A stretch of DNA of 64,000 bases, from positions 1,393,001 to 1,457,000 of the forward strand of contig NZ_JADBGB010000001.1 in assembly GCF_015220045.1 (NCBI RefSeq). Reading direction: 5' to 3'. Below the pieces are notes generated by a model. It was given only the letters and a program-made list of their open reading frames with translations, did not search any database and was not told the DNA's origin. Below, one piece after another: positions 1-9,167 of this stretch. A program made the translations under genes and the position numbers. The stretch is from Marivivens aquimaris. Lineage in GTDB: Bacteria > Pseudomonadota > Alphaproteobacteria > Rhodobacterales > Rhodobacteraceae. Every line of letters begins with the position of its first letter. Position 1 is the stretch's first letter.

Positions 1-1279
1 TCAGGTGGCAGAGATCATCCTCACCCACCGCAATGTGTCGAAGAAGGAAGCACGCAAAGAGGTCCTGCAACTCTTCAAGGAAGTGCAGCTGCCCAATCCC
101 GAAATGCGCCTGAACCAGTACCCGCACGAAATGTCCGGCGGGCAGCGTCAGCGCGTGATGATCGCGATGGCGCTGGCGAACAAGCCGGACCTGCTGATTG
201 CGGACGAGCCGACAACCGCGCTCGACGTGACCGTTCAAGCGGAAATCCTGTCGCTGCTCAAACAGCTTCAACGCACGCACGGGATGGCGGTCATTCTGAT
301 TACCCACGATTTGACGGTGGTCGAAAAGACCTCCGACCGCGTGGTGGTCATGCGCTACGGCGAGATCGTCGAGCGCGGCAATACCGCCGAGGTCTTCGCC
401 GACCCGCAGCACCCTTACACGCGGCACCTTCTCGCCTCCGAACCCAAGGGCCGCCCCGATCCGCTGTCCGAAAACGCGGGCCCGCTGATGCAGGCCAACG
501 ATATGCGCGTGGTGTTCGAGGTCAAGACGGGCGGCATGTTCACCCGCAAGACGCACGAGCTGATCGCTGTGAACGACATCACCGCGATGATCCGCAAGGG
601 CGAAACGCTCGGCATCGTGGGCGAAAGCGGCTCGGGCAAAACGACGCTCGGCATGGCGATGATCGGCCTCGGTGCCGCCCACGCCCGCGGCGAAGTGCTG
701 TTCGAAGGCCAGCGGATCGACAACCTGACCCGTTCGCAGATGCGCCCGCTCCGCACGAAAATTCAGGTGGTGTTCCAAGACCCGTTCTCGTCGCTGAACC
801 CCCGCATGATCGTGCGGCAGATCCTCGAAGAAGGGCTGATCGTCAACGGCATCGGCGGTTCGGCCAAGGAACGCGAAGCCCTCGTGCGCGAGGCATTGCA
901 CGAGGTCCAGATGGACGCCGATGCGATGACACGCTTCCCCCACGAATTCTCGGGCGGCCAGCGCCAGCGTATCGCCATTGCGCGCGCGCTGATCCTCAAG
1001 CCCGAGTTCATCCTGCTGGACGAGCCGACCTCCGCGCTCGACCTGTCCATTCAGGCGCAGATCATCGACCTGCTGCGAGACCTGCGCGTGCGTCACGACC
1101 TCAGTTACATGTTCATCAGCCACGACCTGAAAGTGGTCAAGGCTCTCTGCCACAACGTCATTGTCATGCAGAACGGCCGGATGGTCGAAGCTGGCCCGAC
1201 GCTCGACGTTCTCGAAAACCCCCAGACCGAATACACGCAGCGCCTTGTCGACGCCGCGTTCAATGTTGTCGCCGCCTGA
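1..1279 (+). CDS. Peptide-type ABC transporter, fused double ATP-binding protein (5' end outside window)
   Basis: This protein energises uptake through a DppD/DppF-type importer. The visible part holds the end of one ATPase domain and a whole second one. Domain 1 shows the MSGGQRQR signature and IADEPTTALD Walker B. Domain 2 shows Walker A GESGSGKTT, signature FSGGQRQR and Walker B LLDEPTSALD. The reading frame is open to the first base; the GTG at position 5 is an internal valine, so the gene is cut by the window edge. It lies 24 bp upstream of an alpha-galactosidase gene. Rhizobial agp systems use this peptide-type transporter class for melibiose and raffinose, so an alpha-galactoside importer is a reasonable inference. 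A true oligopeptide importer is the alternative, because the binding protein is not in view. Confidence 0.9.
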   Translation, partial: QVAEIILTHRNVSKKEARKEVLQLFKEVQLPNPEMRLNQYPHEMSGGQRQRVMIAMALANKPDLLIADEPTTALDVTVQAEILSLLKQLQRTHGMAVILITHDLTVVEKTSDRVVVMRYGEIVERGNTAEVFADPQHPYTRHLLASEPKGRPDPLSENAGPLMQANDMRVVFEVKTGGMFTRKTHELIAVNDITAMIRKGETLGIVGESGSGKTTLGMAMIGLGAAHARGEVLFEGQRIDNLTRSQMRPLRTKIQVVFQDPFSSLNPRMIVRQILEEGLIVNGIGGSAKEREALVREALHEVQMDADAMTRFPHEFSGGQRQRIAIARALILKPEFILLDEPTSALDLSIQAQIIDLLRDLRVRHDLSYMFISHDLKVVKALCHNVIVMQNGRMVEAGPTLDVLENPQTEYTQRLVDAAFNVVAA

Positions 1280-1303
1280 CGCGGCCAGAATAAGGATTTA
1301 CCC

Positions 1304-2668
1304 ATGACCGGTTCACCGAAAATCGCCTTTATCGGCGCAGGTTCGTCTGTCTTCATGAAGAACATTATCGGCGACGTCCTCCAGCGTCCCGCGCTGCAAA
1401 ACGCCCACGTCGCGTTGATGGATATCAACCGCGAGCGGCTCGAAGAATCCGAGATCGTGTTCAACAAACTCGTCTCCTCGCTCGGCGTGCCTGCGACCCA
1501 TTCGCTGCACACCGACCGCCGCGAGGCGCTGGACGGCGCTGACTTCGTCGTCGTCGCTTTCCAGATCGGCGGTTATGATCCCTGCACCATCACCGACTTC
1601 GAAGTACCGAAAAAATACGGCCTCCGCCAGACTATCGCGGATACGCTCGGCGTTGGCGGCATCATGCGCGGGCTGCGCACCGTCCCGCACCTCTGGGCGA
1701 TTTGCGAGGACATGCTGGACGTCTGCCCCGACGCACTGATGCTCCAGTACGTGAACCCGATGGCGATCAACACTTGGGCGATTGCCAAGAAATACCCGCA
1801 GATCAAACAGGTCGGCCTCTGCCACTCGGTCCAAGGCACGGCGCATGAACTGGCCTCCGACCTTCAGATCGCGGACGACAAAATCCGGTATCTGTCGGCG
1901 GGCATCAACCACGTCGCCTTCTTCCTCAAGTTCGAGGAAATCATGGAGGACGGAAGCTACCGCGACCTCTACCCCGACCTCCAGAAAGGCTATGCCGAAG
2001 GCACATATCCCCGCCCCGAAAGCTCGTGGAACAAGCGCTGCCCGAACAAGGTCCGCTATGAGATGATGAAGAAGACGGGTTACTTCGCGACCGAAAGCTC
2101 CGAGCATTTCGCCGAATACACCCCGTGGTTCATCAAGGAAGGCCGCGAGGACCTGATCGAACGTTTCGGCATCCCGCTTGATGAATATCCCAAGCGCTGC
2201 ATTGAGCAGATCGACCGCTGGAAGGACACGCTCGACAAGTACAAAGAGGCCGACAAGATCGACGTGCCCAGTTCGGTCGAATACGCCTCGCAGATCATCA
2301 ACTCGGTCTGGACGGGCGTGCCGTCAGTCATCTACGGCAACATCGCCAACGACGACTATATTCCGGCCCTGCCCCACGGCTGCGCGGTCGAAGTACCGTG
2401 CCTCGTGGACCGCAACGGCATCCAGCCGACCCGCGTCGCCAATGTGCCGCCGCAGCTGGCCGCAATCATGCGTTCCAACGTGAACGTGCAGGAATTGACC
2501 GTCGCTGCCCTCTTGGAAGAACGCCGCGATCACATCTACCATGCTGCGATGATGGACCCGCACACAGGTGCCGAACTCGACCTCGACCAGATCTGGGAGT
2601 TGATGGACGAGCTGATCGAGGCGCATGGCGAGTGGCTGCCGTCGTGGATTCACGAACAGAAAGCCTGA
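1304..2668 (+). CDS. melA: GH4 alpha-galactosidase (MelA type)
   Basis: Family 4 glycosidases are NAD+ and Mn2+ dependent and cleave by an oxidation-elimination route. The 454-residue length fits MelA. The N-terminus has a Rossmann start (IAFIGAGSS, residues 7-15). The metal-site motif is CHSVQ at 173-177, the variant typical of alpha-galactosidases within GH4. The partner motif GINHVAF (200-206) supplies a second metal-ligand histidine at 203, and NPM lies at 151-153. No signal peptide is present, so it acts in the cytoplasm on imported sugar. ATG at 1304 follows an AAGGAT ribosome site. It sits between the ABC ATPase and a halogenase-like gene, all co-directional with short gaps, so one operon is likely. 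An alpha-glucosidase is the less likely alternative. Confidence 0.9.
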   Translation: MTGSPKIAFIGAGSSVFMKNIIGDVLQRPALQNAHVALMDINRERLEESEIVFNKLVSSLGVPATHSLHTDRREALDGADFVVVAFQIGGYDPCTITDFEVPKKYGLRQTIADTLGVGGIMRGLRTVPHLWAICEDMLDVCPDALMLQYVNPMAINTWAIAKKYPQIKQVGLCHSVQGTAHELASDLQIADDKIRYLSAGINHVAFFLKFEEIMEDGSYRDLYPDLQKGYAEGTYPRPESSWNKRCPNKVRYEMMKKTGYFATESSEHFAEYTPWFIKEGREDLIERFGIPLDEYPKRCIEQIDRWKDTLDKYKEADKIDVPSSVEYASQIINSVWTGVPSVIYGNIANDDYIPALPHGCAVEVPCLVDRNGIQPTRVANVPPQLAAIMRSNVNVQELTVAALLEERRDHIYHAAMMDPHTGAELDLDQIWELMDELIEAHGEWLPSWIHEQKA

Positions 2669-2673
2669 GCTAT

Positions 2674-4209
2674 ATGACGAGCGCCGCAGACCCCAAGTCG
2701 ATCATCATCACCGGCGGCGGCACCGCCGGATGGCTTGCGGCGCTCATCCTTCAGGCAGAGGCGAAGCGGCAGAACCTGCCGCTTGCCATCACGCTGGTCG
2801 AAAGCTCCAAAATCCCGACCATCGGCGTGGGCGAAGGCACCACCGCGATCTTTCGCGGGCTGCTGCAATCGCTTGGACTGGACGAGGCTGAGTTCCTCGC
2901 CAAGACTGACGCCACGATCAAATTCGGCATCCGTCACCGTGACTGGCGGCGGAAGGGCCACGTCTATGATGGGCCGATCGACGACGTGTATTTCCTCGCC
3001 GATAAGGTCCCGAACGGCGGCATGTGGATCGACAATTACTGCGTCGCCGCTGGCCGGTCCGTCACCGAGCCGCACATCTTTGCCGCGCTCATGGCCAAGG
3101 GCAAAGCGCCCGTGGCAGAGGTGGATGGCCGCACCGTCGCCGTCAGCCAGTTCCACCACGCCTACCACTTCGACCAGGCCAAGGTCGGCGCGTGGCTGCG
3201 GAGCAAAGCGAACGGCATCGCCACCGTCGACGCTATTGTCGAAGGCGCGGAGCGTGACCCCGAGACCGGCGACATCACCGCGCTGCGGCTGGACAATGGC
3301 GACACTCTGACGGGCGATTTCTTTATCGATGCCACGGGCTTCCGCCGCGCCCTGATCGCTGGGGAAATGGGCGCAGATTGGGTCAGCTACGCCGACGCCC
3401 TGCCCGTCAACCGCGCCATGCCGTTCTGGCTGGGTCACGGGGACGGCGAAATTCCGAGCTACACTCACGCGTGGGCGCAAGGCGCGGGCTGGATGTGGCA
3501 GATCCCGACGGCGGAGCGGATGGGCTGCGGCTACGTCTACTCCGACCGCCACACCACTCCCGATCAGGCGCAGGCCGAGATCGAAGCCACCCTCGGCCAC
3601 AAGATCGAGCCCCGCAACGACATCAAGATCGACGCGGGCCGACTATCCGAGGTCTGGCGCGGCAATGTCCTCGCCATTGGTCTGGCGGGTTCGTTCCTTG
3701 AACCGCTAGAGGCGACCTCGATCCACGGCACGCTGGTGCAACTGCTGCTGTTTGCCCATCGGCATCTGGCGGACTTCTGCGATACCAATGGCCGCGACGC
3801 CTACAACGCCGCCATCGCCGAGCAGGTCGACGACTTTCGCGATTTCATCAACCTGCACTACGTCAGCGAGCGTCGCGACACGCCCTTCTGGACCGATGTG
3901 GCCGAAAATTTCATCCTGCCCCAGACCCGCGAGCGGCTGGAGCGGTGGTCGCGCAAGATGCCTGACGCGAGCGACTTCACGAACAACCTCGGCGGGCTGC
4001 CGCATGTGGAGGAACTCCTGCATCTTCCCGTCCTCGACGGGCTCGGCCTGCTGAACCAGCAGGTCGCCCGCGCCGCGATGGACCGCGACAAGCGCCTCCG
4101 CGCCTTTGCCCGCGAGACCACGGATTACCTGACGCAGCAGGCGAAAACCGCTGCGTCCAAAGCATTGAGCCACAAAGAATACCTGTCGCGGCTCAAGGCC
4201 GCCCACTGA
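2674..4209 (+). CDS. Flavin-dependent tryptophan-halogenase-like protein
   Basis: The 511-residue protein has the FADH2-dependent halogenase hallmarks. The dinucleotide motif GGGTAGW is at 14-20. The lysine that binds hypohalous acid in PrnA/RebH corresponds to K83 in TIKFG. WMWQIP (273-278) matches the halogenase WxWxIP motif. E346 in EPLEATS matches the catalytic glutamate region. Such enzymes need reduced flavin from a partner reductase, and none is encoded nearby. The ATG at 2674 is chosen because the motif-bearing region starts there; upstream codons overlap melA in another frame. The ribosome site is weak, with only 5 bp after the melA stop, so translational coupling is likely. The substrate is unknown. 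Orphan halogenase-like proteins linked to sugar uptake genes occur in other proteobacteria, so free tryptophan may not be the substrate. Confidence 0.85.
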   Translation: MTSAADPKSIIITGGGTAGWLAALILQAEAKRQNLPLAITLVESSKIPTIGVGEGTTAIFRGLLQSLGLDEAEFLAKTDATIKFGIRHRDWRRKGHVYDGPIDDVYFLADKVPNGGMWIDNYCVAAGRSVTEPHIFAALMAKGKAPVAEVDGRTVAVSQFHHAYHFDQAKVGAWLRSKANGIATVDAIVEGAERDPETGDITALRLDNGDTLTGDFFIDATGFRRALIAGEMGADWVSYADALPVNRAMPFWLGHGDGEIPSYTHAWAQGAGWMWQIPTAERMGCGYVYSDRHTTPDQAQAEIEATLGHKIEPRNDIKIDAGRLSEVWRGNVLAIGLAGSFLEPLEATSIHGTLVQLLLFAHRHLADFCDTNGRDAYNAAIAEQVDDFRDFINLHYVSERRDTPFWTDVAENFILPQTRERLERWSRKMPDASDFTNNLGGLPHVEELLHLPVLDGLGLLNQQVARAAMDRDKRLRAFARETTDYLTQQAKTAASKALSHKEYLSRLKAAH

Positions 4210-4220
4210 AAGGATCTGCC

Positions 4221-6119
4221 ATGACGCGCAGCATCGGCGTTTGTTATTACCCCGAACACTGGCCCGAAGAAATCTGGGCCGAAGACGCCGCCCGCATGGC
4301 CGAGGCTGGCATCAAATGGGTCCGCATCGCCGAATTCGCGTGGTCGCGGATGGAGCCGGAGGAAGGCACCTACGATCTGGACTGGCTGGACCGCGCTATA
4401 GAGACGCTCGGCGCGGCGGGGCTGAAGATCGTCATGTGCACCCCCACCGCCACGCCTCCGCGCTGGATGGGCACCAAACACCCCGACATGTACGCCGTCG
4501 ATGCGCAGGGCCGCCCGCGCGGCTTCGGCTCGCGCCGCCATTATGATTTCGCGCACCAAGGCTACCGCGAGGACTGCGCGCGGATCACCACCAAACTCGC
4601 AGAGCGCTACGGCAAGAACCCGCATGTCGCCGCGTGGCAGACTGACAACGAATACGCCTGCCATGACACGACGGTGTCCTACTCGCCCGTCGCACTCGTC
4701 CAGTTCCGCGACTGGCTAGCCCGCAAATACCAGTCCCCGCAAGCGCTGAACCGCGCGTGGGGCAACGTGTTCTGGTCGATGGAATACGCGAGCTTCGACG
4801 AAATCGCGCTGCCGAACCTCACCGTGACTGAACCGAACCCAGCGCATGTGATGGACTTCCGCCGCTTCGCCTCGGATCAGGTGGCGGAGTTCAACAAGGT
4901 CCAGACCGACATCCTGCGCCGCCACACCGATGCGCCGCTGATCCATAACTACATGGGGTTCGAGGTGAGCTTCGATCATTTCAAAGTCGGTGCCGACCTC
5001 GACGTGGCAAGTTGGGACAGCTACCCGATCGGCTTCCTGTCGCAGAAGGTCGAAGCGCCAAACGCCCACAAAATCCACCACCTGCGCACGGGCGATCCCG
5101 ATTTGCAGGGCTTCCATCACGACCTCTACCGCGCTGTCGGACGCGGGCGTTGGTGGGTGATGGAGCAACAACCCGGTCCCGTGAACTGGGCACCATGGAA
5201 CCCCGCGCCGCTGGCGGGGATGCCGCGCCTTTGGGCGTGGGAAGCCTTTGCCCACGGCGCCGAAGTCGTCAGCTATTTCCGCTGGCGTCAGGCTCCGTTC
5301 GCGCAGGAACAGATGCACGCGGGCCTTCTGCGCCCCGACAGCGCCCCCGCCCCCGCATTGGGCGAAGCCACGCAGGTCGCCAAGGAAATCGCAGCACTGG
5401 GCGAAGACGCGGGCTGCGCCAAAGGGCAAGCCGCCATCGTGTTCGACTACGCAAGCGCGTGGGCATGGCAGACCCAGCCGCAGGGGCGCGATTTCAGCTA
5501 CTACCAGATCGTATTCGACCTCTATCGTGGGCTGCGGCGGCTCGGGATCGACGTCGATATCCTGCCGCCCGATACGGCCGCGCTGGGGGACTATAAGCTG
5601 GCGCTGGTGCCTGCGATGTTCACTCTGCCGGACAGCCTGAAGGACGCTATCGCCGCGCATGAGGGCATCGTGCTGGTCGGCCCGCGCACCAACTCCAAAA
5701 CGCCCGATTTCGCGATCCCGACGCCGCTGCCGCCGAGCCTCTCTGGGCTCGATTGCACTGTCTCGCGGGTCGAGAGCCTGCCGCCGAGCGCGACCGTTCC
5801 GCTGCACGGCGGCGGTCATTTCAAGCGCTGGTTCGAGGAACTGGAGAGCGCCGATGTCCTGCTGAAAACCGAAGGTGGGATGCCCGCTGTGGTCGGTGGG
5901 AACATCCGGTACCTCGCGGGCTGGCCAGACGATGCCGCCTGTCATCACATCCTGTCGGACGCCGCAAAGGCCGCCGGAATTGAGGTCGAAAACCTGCCAA
6001 ACGGCCTTCGCCGCCGCGACACGCAAGGCCACCGGATCTGGTTCAACTACAACCCCGATCCCGTCACGCATCGCGGCCTGACCATCGACGGCTGCGGCGT
6101 CCATATCGAGAAACTCTGA
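4221..6119 (+). CDS. GH42 beta-galactosidase
   Basis: This 632-residue glycoside hydrolase opens with GVCYYPEHWP, the usual start of GH42 enzymes. WQTDNEY places the acid/base glutamate at E144, and the nucleophile is E315 in WVMEQQPGPVNW. A trimerisation-like middle domain (about 385-570) and a short beta C-terminal domain follow. No signal peptide is visible, so it hydrolyses imported beta-galactosides in the cytoplasm. ATG at 4221 has an AAAGGAT ribosome site and lies 11 bp after the halogenase stop. With melA it lets the cell cleave both alpha- and beta-linked galactose. It is the last gene before a 340-bp gap. Confidence 0.92.
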   Translation: MTRSIGVCYYPEHWPEEIWAEDAARMAEAGIKWVRIAEFAWSRMEPEEGTYDLDWLDRAIETLGAAGLKIVMCTPTATPPRWMGTKHPDMYAVDAQGRPRGFGSRRHYDFAHQGYREDCARITTKLAERYGKNPHVAAWQTDNEYACHDTTVSYSPVALVQFRDWLARKYQSPQALNRAWGNVFWSMEYASFDEIALPNLTVTEPNPAHVMDFRRFASDQVAEFNKVQTDILRRHTDAPLIHNYMGFEVSFDHFKVGADLDVASWDSYPIGFLSQKVEAPNAHKIHHLRTGDPDLQGFHHDLYRAVGRGRWWVMEQQPGPVNWAPWNPAPLAGMPRLWAWEAFAHGAEVVSYFRWRQAPFAQEQMHAGLLRPDSAPAPALGEATQVAKEIAALGEDAGCAKGQAAIVFDYASAWAWQTQPQGRDFSYYQIVFDLYRGLRRLGIDVDILPPDTAALGDYKLALVPAMFTLPDSLKDAIAAHEGIVLVGPRTNSKTPDFAIPTPLPPSLSGLDCTVSRVESLPPSATVPLHGGGHFKRWFEELESADVLLKTEGGMPAVVGGNIRYLAGWPDDAACHHILSDAAKAAGIEVENLPNGLRRRDTQGHRIWFNYNPDPVTHRGLTIDGCGVHIEKL

Positions 6120-6459
6120 CGACTCACCCTAGGGCCGATTCTGCCGCTGTGCAGCAATCGGCCCGAGCGAGGAGAAATCCACATCTCTCCCGTAAAAAAA
6201 GTTTTCGGGCGCCTCCGTTTATGACACCCGAAAACGGCTCGCCGCAGCGCAAAATCATACATTGCAGGCGCAGCATTTATTCCCGCAAAGCATTGAATTA
6301 GGCCAAACGATTTCCGACGCAGTTGCGAAATTCAGCCGAAAACACTGTCATACAACCGTTACGTGGGTGTTGCGTGGGTGTCATCGCCTGCGTGGTAGAC
6401 AGGCTTTGCACACGTGTGCAACGATCACCGAACAGATTGATTTGCCAGGAACAGACTTC
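6120..6459 (+). promoter_or_regulatory. Intergenic region with two inverted repeats and a candidate promoter
   Basis: This 340-bp gap has no convincing gene. A 9-bp inverted repeat (GGGCCGATT at 6132-6140, AATCGGCCC at 6156-6164) follows the beta-galactosidase stop and may end transcription, though it lacks a T tract. A second 9-bp pair (GTTTTCGGG at 6201-6209, CCCGAAAAC at 6237-6245) lies downstream of an A-run. A tentative -35 TTGCGT (6370-6375) with a weak -10 near 6393 would start transcription next to the LacI-type palindrome at 6406-6421. Confidence 0.5.
6406..6421. promoter_or_regulatory. Perfect 16-bp LacI-type operator
   Basis: TTGCACACGTGTGCAA is a perfect palindrome with the central CG typical of LacI/GalR operators. 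It lies 38 bp before the solute-binding protein start, around the expected transcription start. The same operon encodes a LacI-family regulator at 12489-13493, the obvious candidate to bind it and respond to the transported ligand. Confidence 0.7.
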
Positions 6460-7809
6460 ATGACTTTTACTGCCACTCGCACGGCGCTTACCGCCGCGCT
6501 TCTGTCCAGCGTCGCATTTGGCGCCGCTGCCGAAGATTACACCATTACCGTTTGGGCCGGTGGTTCCGGGGATAATGCCACCTATCGCTGGGAAGCCATC
6601 GAAATGGCCGCCGACCTGATGGAACGCGAAGCTGCCGTGCGCGGTGAAGAGCTGACCATCACGGTTGAATCGCAGGCTTGGACCGGTTGGGACGATTTCA
6701 AGCAAGCCTTCACCCTCGCCTCCGAAGCCGACAACGCGCCGGACATCATCGTATCGGGTCACGAGGACATCGGTCCGTGGTCCGAAGCGGGCCTGATCGT
6801 CCCGATCGAAGACTACGTGTTCTTCGACAGCTACCCGCTGAACACCATCTACCCGAACCTGATCGACGTCGCGACCTTCAACGGCCAGATCTGGGGCATC
6901 CCGCAGGACGCCGAAGCGCGCGTCATGTACTGGTCGATCCCCGCTCTCGAAGCCATCGGCTGGTCGGCTGACGAAATCGACAGCCTGCCCGACCGCATCG
7001 CCAGCGGCGAATTCACGCTCTACGACATGCTCGACGCTGTGAAGAAGATGCAGGACGCAGGCGTTCTGGAAGCCAACATGGGCTTTGCCCCGCGCGTCTC
7101 GAACGGCCCCGACTACTGGCAGTTCTACCAGTCCTTCGGCGGCGAAATGGCTGACGAAGAGAGCGGCAAGCTTGTCGTCGATACCGAAGCTCTTAAGGGC
7201 ACGTACCAGTTCTTCGTCGATGCGACCGAGATGGGCGTGGTTTCGGGCACGCACCTTGGTAGCGAATGGGACGTCTGGCACCAGAACGCGGCCTCGGGCA
7301 ACTACGGCGCATGGCATGGTGGCACGTGGCACTACGCCCAGTGGACCAACCAGTTCGGTCTGGAGGACTTCTTCAATACCGTCCAGTACTCGCTGATCCC
7401 CGCTGGTAACGACGCTGGCCGCGCCAACTCGATCACTCACCCGCTGGTCTACCTCGTGACCTCGGCCGCGTCGGAAGACGAAGCCGTGATCGCAGCGGAA
7501 CTGATCGCCAAGGCCTCGACCCCTGAAATCAACGCGCTGCACGCGGTCAAATCCGCCCACCTCGCAATTTCGGAAGACGAGACCACCGTCCCGCTCTACG
7601 CCGAAAACCGCTGGCTGGCTGCCGCCTCGGAGCGCCTCGCACCGAGCACCAACGCGATCCCGAACAACTCCGACTTCGGCGTTTACTGGACCGCGATGTT
7701 CGACGGCCTGGAAGCCGCTTGGACCGGCGTTTCGTCGGTTGACGACGCGGTTGCCGAGGTCGAGACCACCGTCAAGCAGGCTCTGGGCGACGATGTCATC
7801 ATCCGCTGA
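6460..7809 (+). CDS. ABC transporter extracellular solute-binding protein (CUT1-like)
   Basis: A 449-residue periplasmic binding protein with a Sec signal peptide (hydrophobic run at about 8-22, cleavage after FGAAA near residue 25). The mature part starts with DYTITVWAGGSG, the usual first strand of family-1 sugar-binding proteins. ATG at 6460 is chosen because it starts the signal peptide directly; upstream codons run through the operator and promoter. The next gene overlaps its last 17 bases. The downstream phosphodiesterase and phosphatase suggest the ligand is a glycerophosphodiester or related polyol phosphate rather than a plain sugar; this is inference from context. Confidence 0.88.
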   Translation: MTFTATRTALTAALLSSVAFGAAAEDYTITVWAGGSGDNATYRWEAIEMAADLMEREAAVRGEELTITVESQAWTGWDDFKQAFTLASEADNAPDIIVSGHEDIGPWSEAGLIVPIEDYVFFDSYPLNTIYPNLIDVATFNGQIWGIPQDAEARVMYWSIPALEAIGWSADEIDSLPDRIASGEFTLYDMLDAVKKMQDAGVLEANMGFAPRVSNGPDYWQFYQSFGGEMADEESGKLVVDTEALKGTYQFFVDATEMGVVSGTHLGSEWDVWHQNAASGNYGAWHGGTWHYAQWTNQFGLEDFFNTVQYSLIPAGNDAGRANSITHPLVYLVTSAASEDEAVIAAELIAKASTPEINALHAVKSAHLAISEDETTVPLYAENRWLAAASERLAPSTNAIPNNSDFGVYWTAMFDGLEAAWTGVSSVDDAVAEVETTVKQALGDDVIIR

Positions 7810-9166
7810 CCTGAACACCGGAGTGGCGCGCAAATCGCGCCGCTCCGACCGCCGCCGCCCTCGTATTTCGGGGCTGGGACTGGCGCTTCTCGCCCCTGCA
7901 CTTTTCCTCCTTTCCCTCTTTTTCTTTGCGCCCGTCATCCTGACCGGTGTCTTCGCCTTCACCGATCTGTCGACGTCGACGGGCATCGGGCGCGGCCAGT
8001 ACGTGGTCACGCCGAACCTCCTGCGCCAACTGGGCGATCAGGGCCTGACCGAGGATGACGCGACCGCCATCGCGAGCGTGAGCATCAGCATCGACGAGGC
8101 AGGCATTGCCCGCGCGACAGAAGGCGGCGTCGACCCCGATTTCCTGTCCGAGATCGAGGACCGCTTTGCCGGAGAGAGCTTCGATGACCCGCGCGCCTTT
8201 TCCCGCGAATTGCGCGGCCTGCCCAATGCGCCGCGCCGTCCGCGCGAGCTGACCCAGACCGCCGAGTATTTCGAGACCAGCGTTCTCAACACCCGCTTCG
8301 ACAACCCCGAGGCGCTGACCGCGCAGCTTGCCGATGTCGCCCCCGATGTGTCTTCGGACACCATCGCGTGGATCGTCGACCGCTCGTATACGGGTGCCCG
8401 TTTCACCACGGCGAACTTCGAACGCCTTGCCACGCAGAAGGAAACGCTGCGCCTCATCGGGAACACCGCGCTCTATGTTGCGGCGACGCTGGGCCTGTTC
8501 AACGTCGGCCTCGGCCTCTTCCTCGCTATCGTGCTGTTCTACACGCCCAAGCCCGTGACGAGCTTCTATTCGACGCTCTGGCTCCTGCCCCGCATCACGC
8601 CGCTCGTGCTCTATGCGATCATGTGGAAGTGGTTCACGTGGGAGGACGGCTTTTTGCCGATCATCGCCGACCAGCTTGGCCTGCCCTCGTTCAACTACAT
8701 GAAGGGCTCTGTCGTGACCGCGTGGATGACGATGATTTCGCTAAATGGTTTCATCGGCGCGTCCTTCGGCCTGATCCTGTTCTCGGGTGCGCTCCGCGCC
8801 ATTCCGATGCAGCAACTTTGGGCGTCCGAGGTCGACGGCGCGAACCGTTGGCAGCAGGTGCGCCGCATCATCCTGCCGCAAATGCGCTGGCCCATCCTGT
8901 TCGTGACCAGCTACCAGACGCTGTCCTTGCTGTCGTCCTACGAACAGATCTGGCTGACCACCAACGGCGGTCCGGGTCGCACCACGACCGTCTGGGCGCT
9001 GGAGGCGTTCACCACCGCGCTGTCGAACTACACCGGCAACCTGCAATACGGCCTCGGCGCTGCGATGGCGCTCGTGCTTGTCGTCGTCGGACTGGTGTTG
9101 TCGATCATCTACCTGCGCCTGTTCAAGTTCAGCGAACTTGTCAGCCGCCCGAAGATCGAGCTCTGA
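7793..9166 (+). CDS. ABC transporter permease (MalF-like) with large periplasmic insert
   Basis: The 457-residue inner-membrane subunit has a first membrane segment at about 27-55 and a multi-helix core from about 225 onward. The ATPase-contact loop is recognisable as EVDGANRWQQVRR followed by ILPQ. Between membrane segments 1 and 2, about 135 residues (roughly 63-197) are hydrophilic and unlike an ordinary CUT1 permease, resembling in position the extra periplasmic loop of MalF. ATG at 7793 overlaps the end of the binding-protein gene by 17 bp; earlier in-frame starts lie deeper inside that gene. Confidence 0.88.
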   Translation: MSSSADLNTGVARKSRRSDRRRPRISGLGLALLAPALFLLSLFFFAPVILTGVFAFTDLSTSTGIGRGQYVVTPNLLRQLGDQGLTEDDATAIASVSISIDEAGIARATEGGVDPDFLSEIEDRFAGESFDDPRAFSRELRGLPNAPRRPRELTQTAEYFETSVLNTRFDNPEALTAQLADVAPDVSSDTIAWIVDRSYTGARFTTANFERLATQKETLRLIGNTALYVAATLGLFNVGLGLFLAIVLFYTPKPVTSFYSTLWLLPRITPLVLYAIMWKWFTWEDGFLPIIADQLGLPSFNYMKGSVVTAWMTMISLNGFIGASFGLILFSGALRAIPMQQLWASEVDGANRWQQVRRIILPQMRWPILFVTSYQTLSLLSSYEQIWLTTNGGPGRTTTVWALEAFTTALSNYTGNLQYGLGAAMALVLVVVGLVLSIIYLRLFKFSELVSRPKIEL

Positions 9167-9167
9167 T

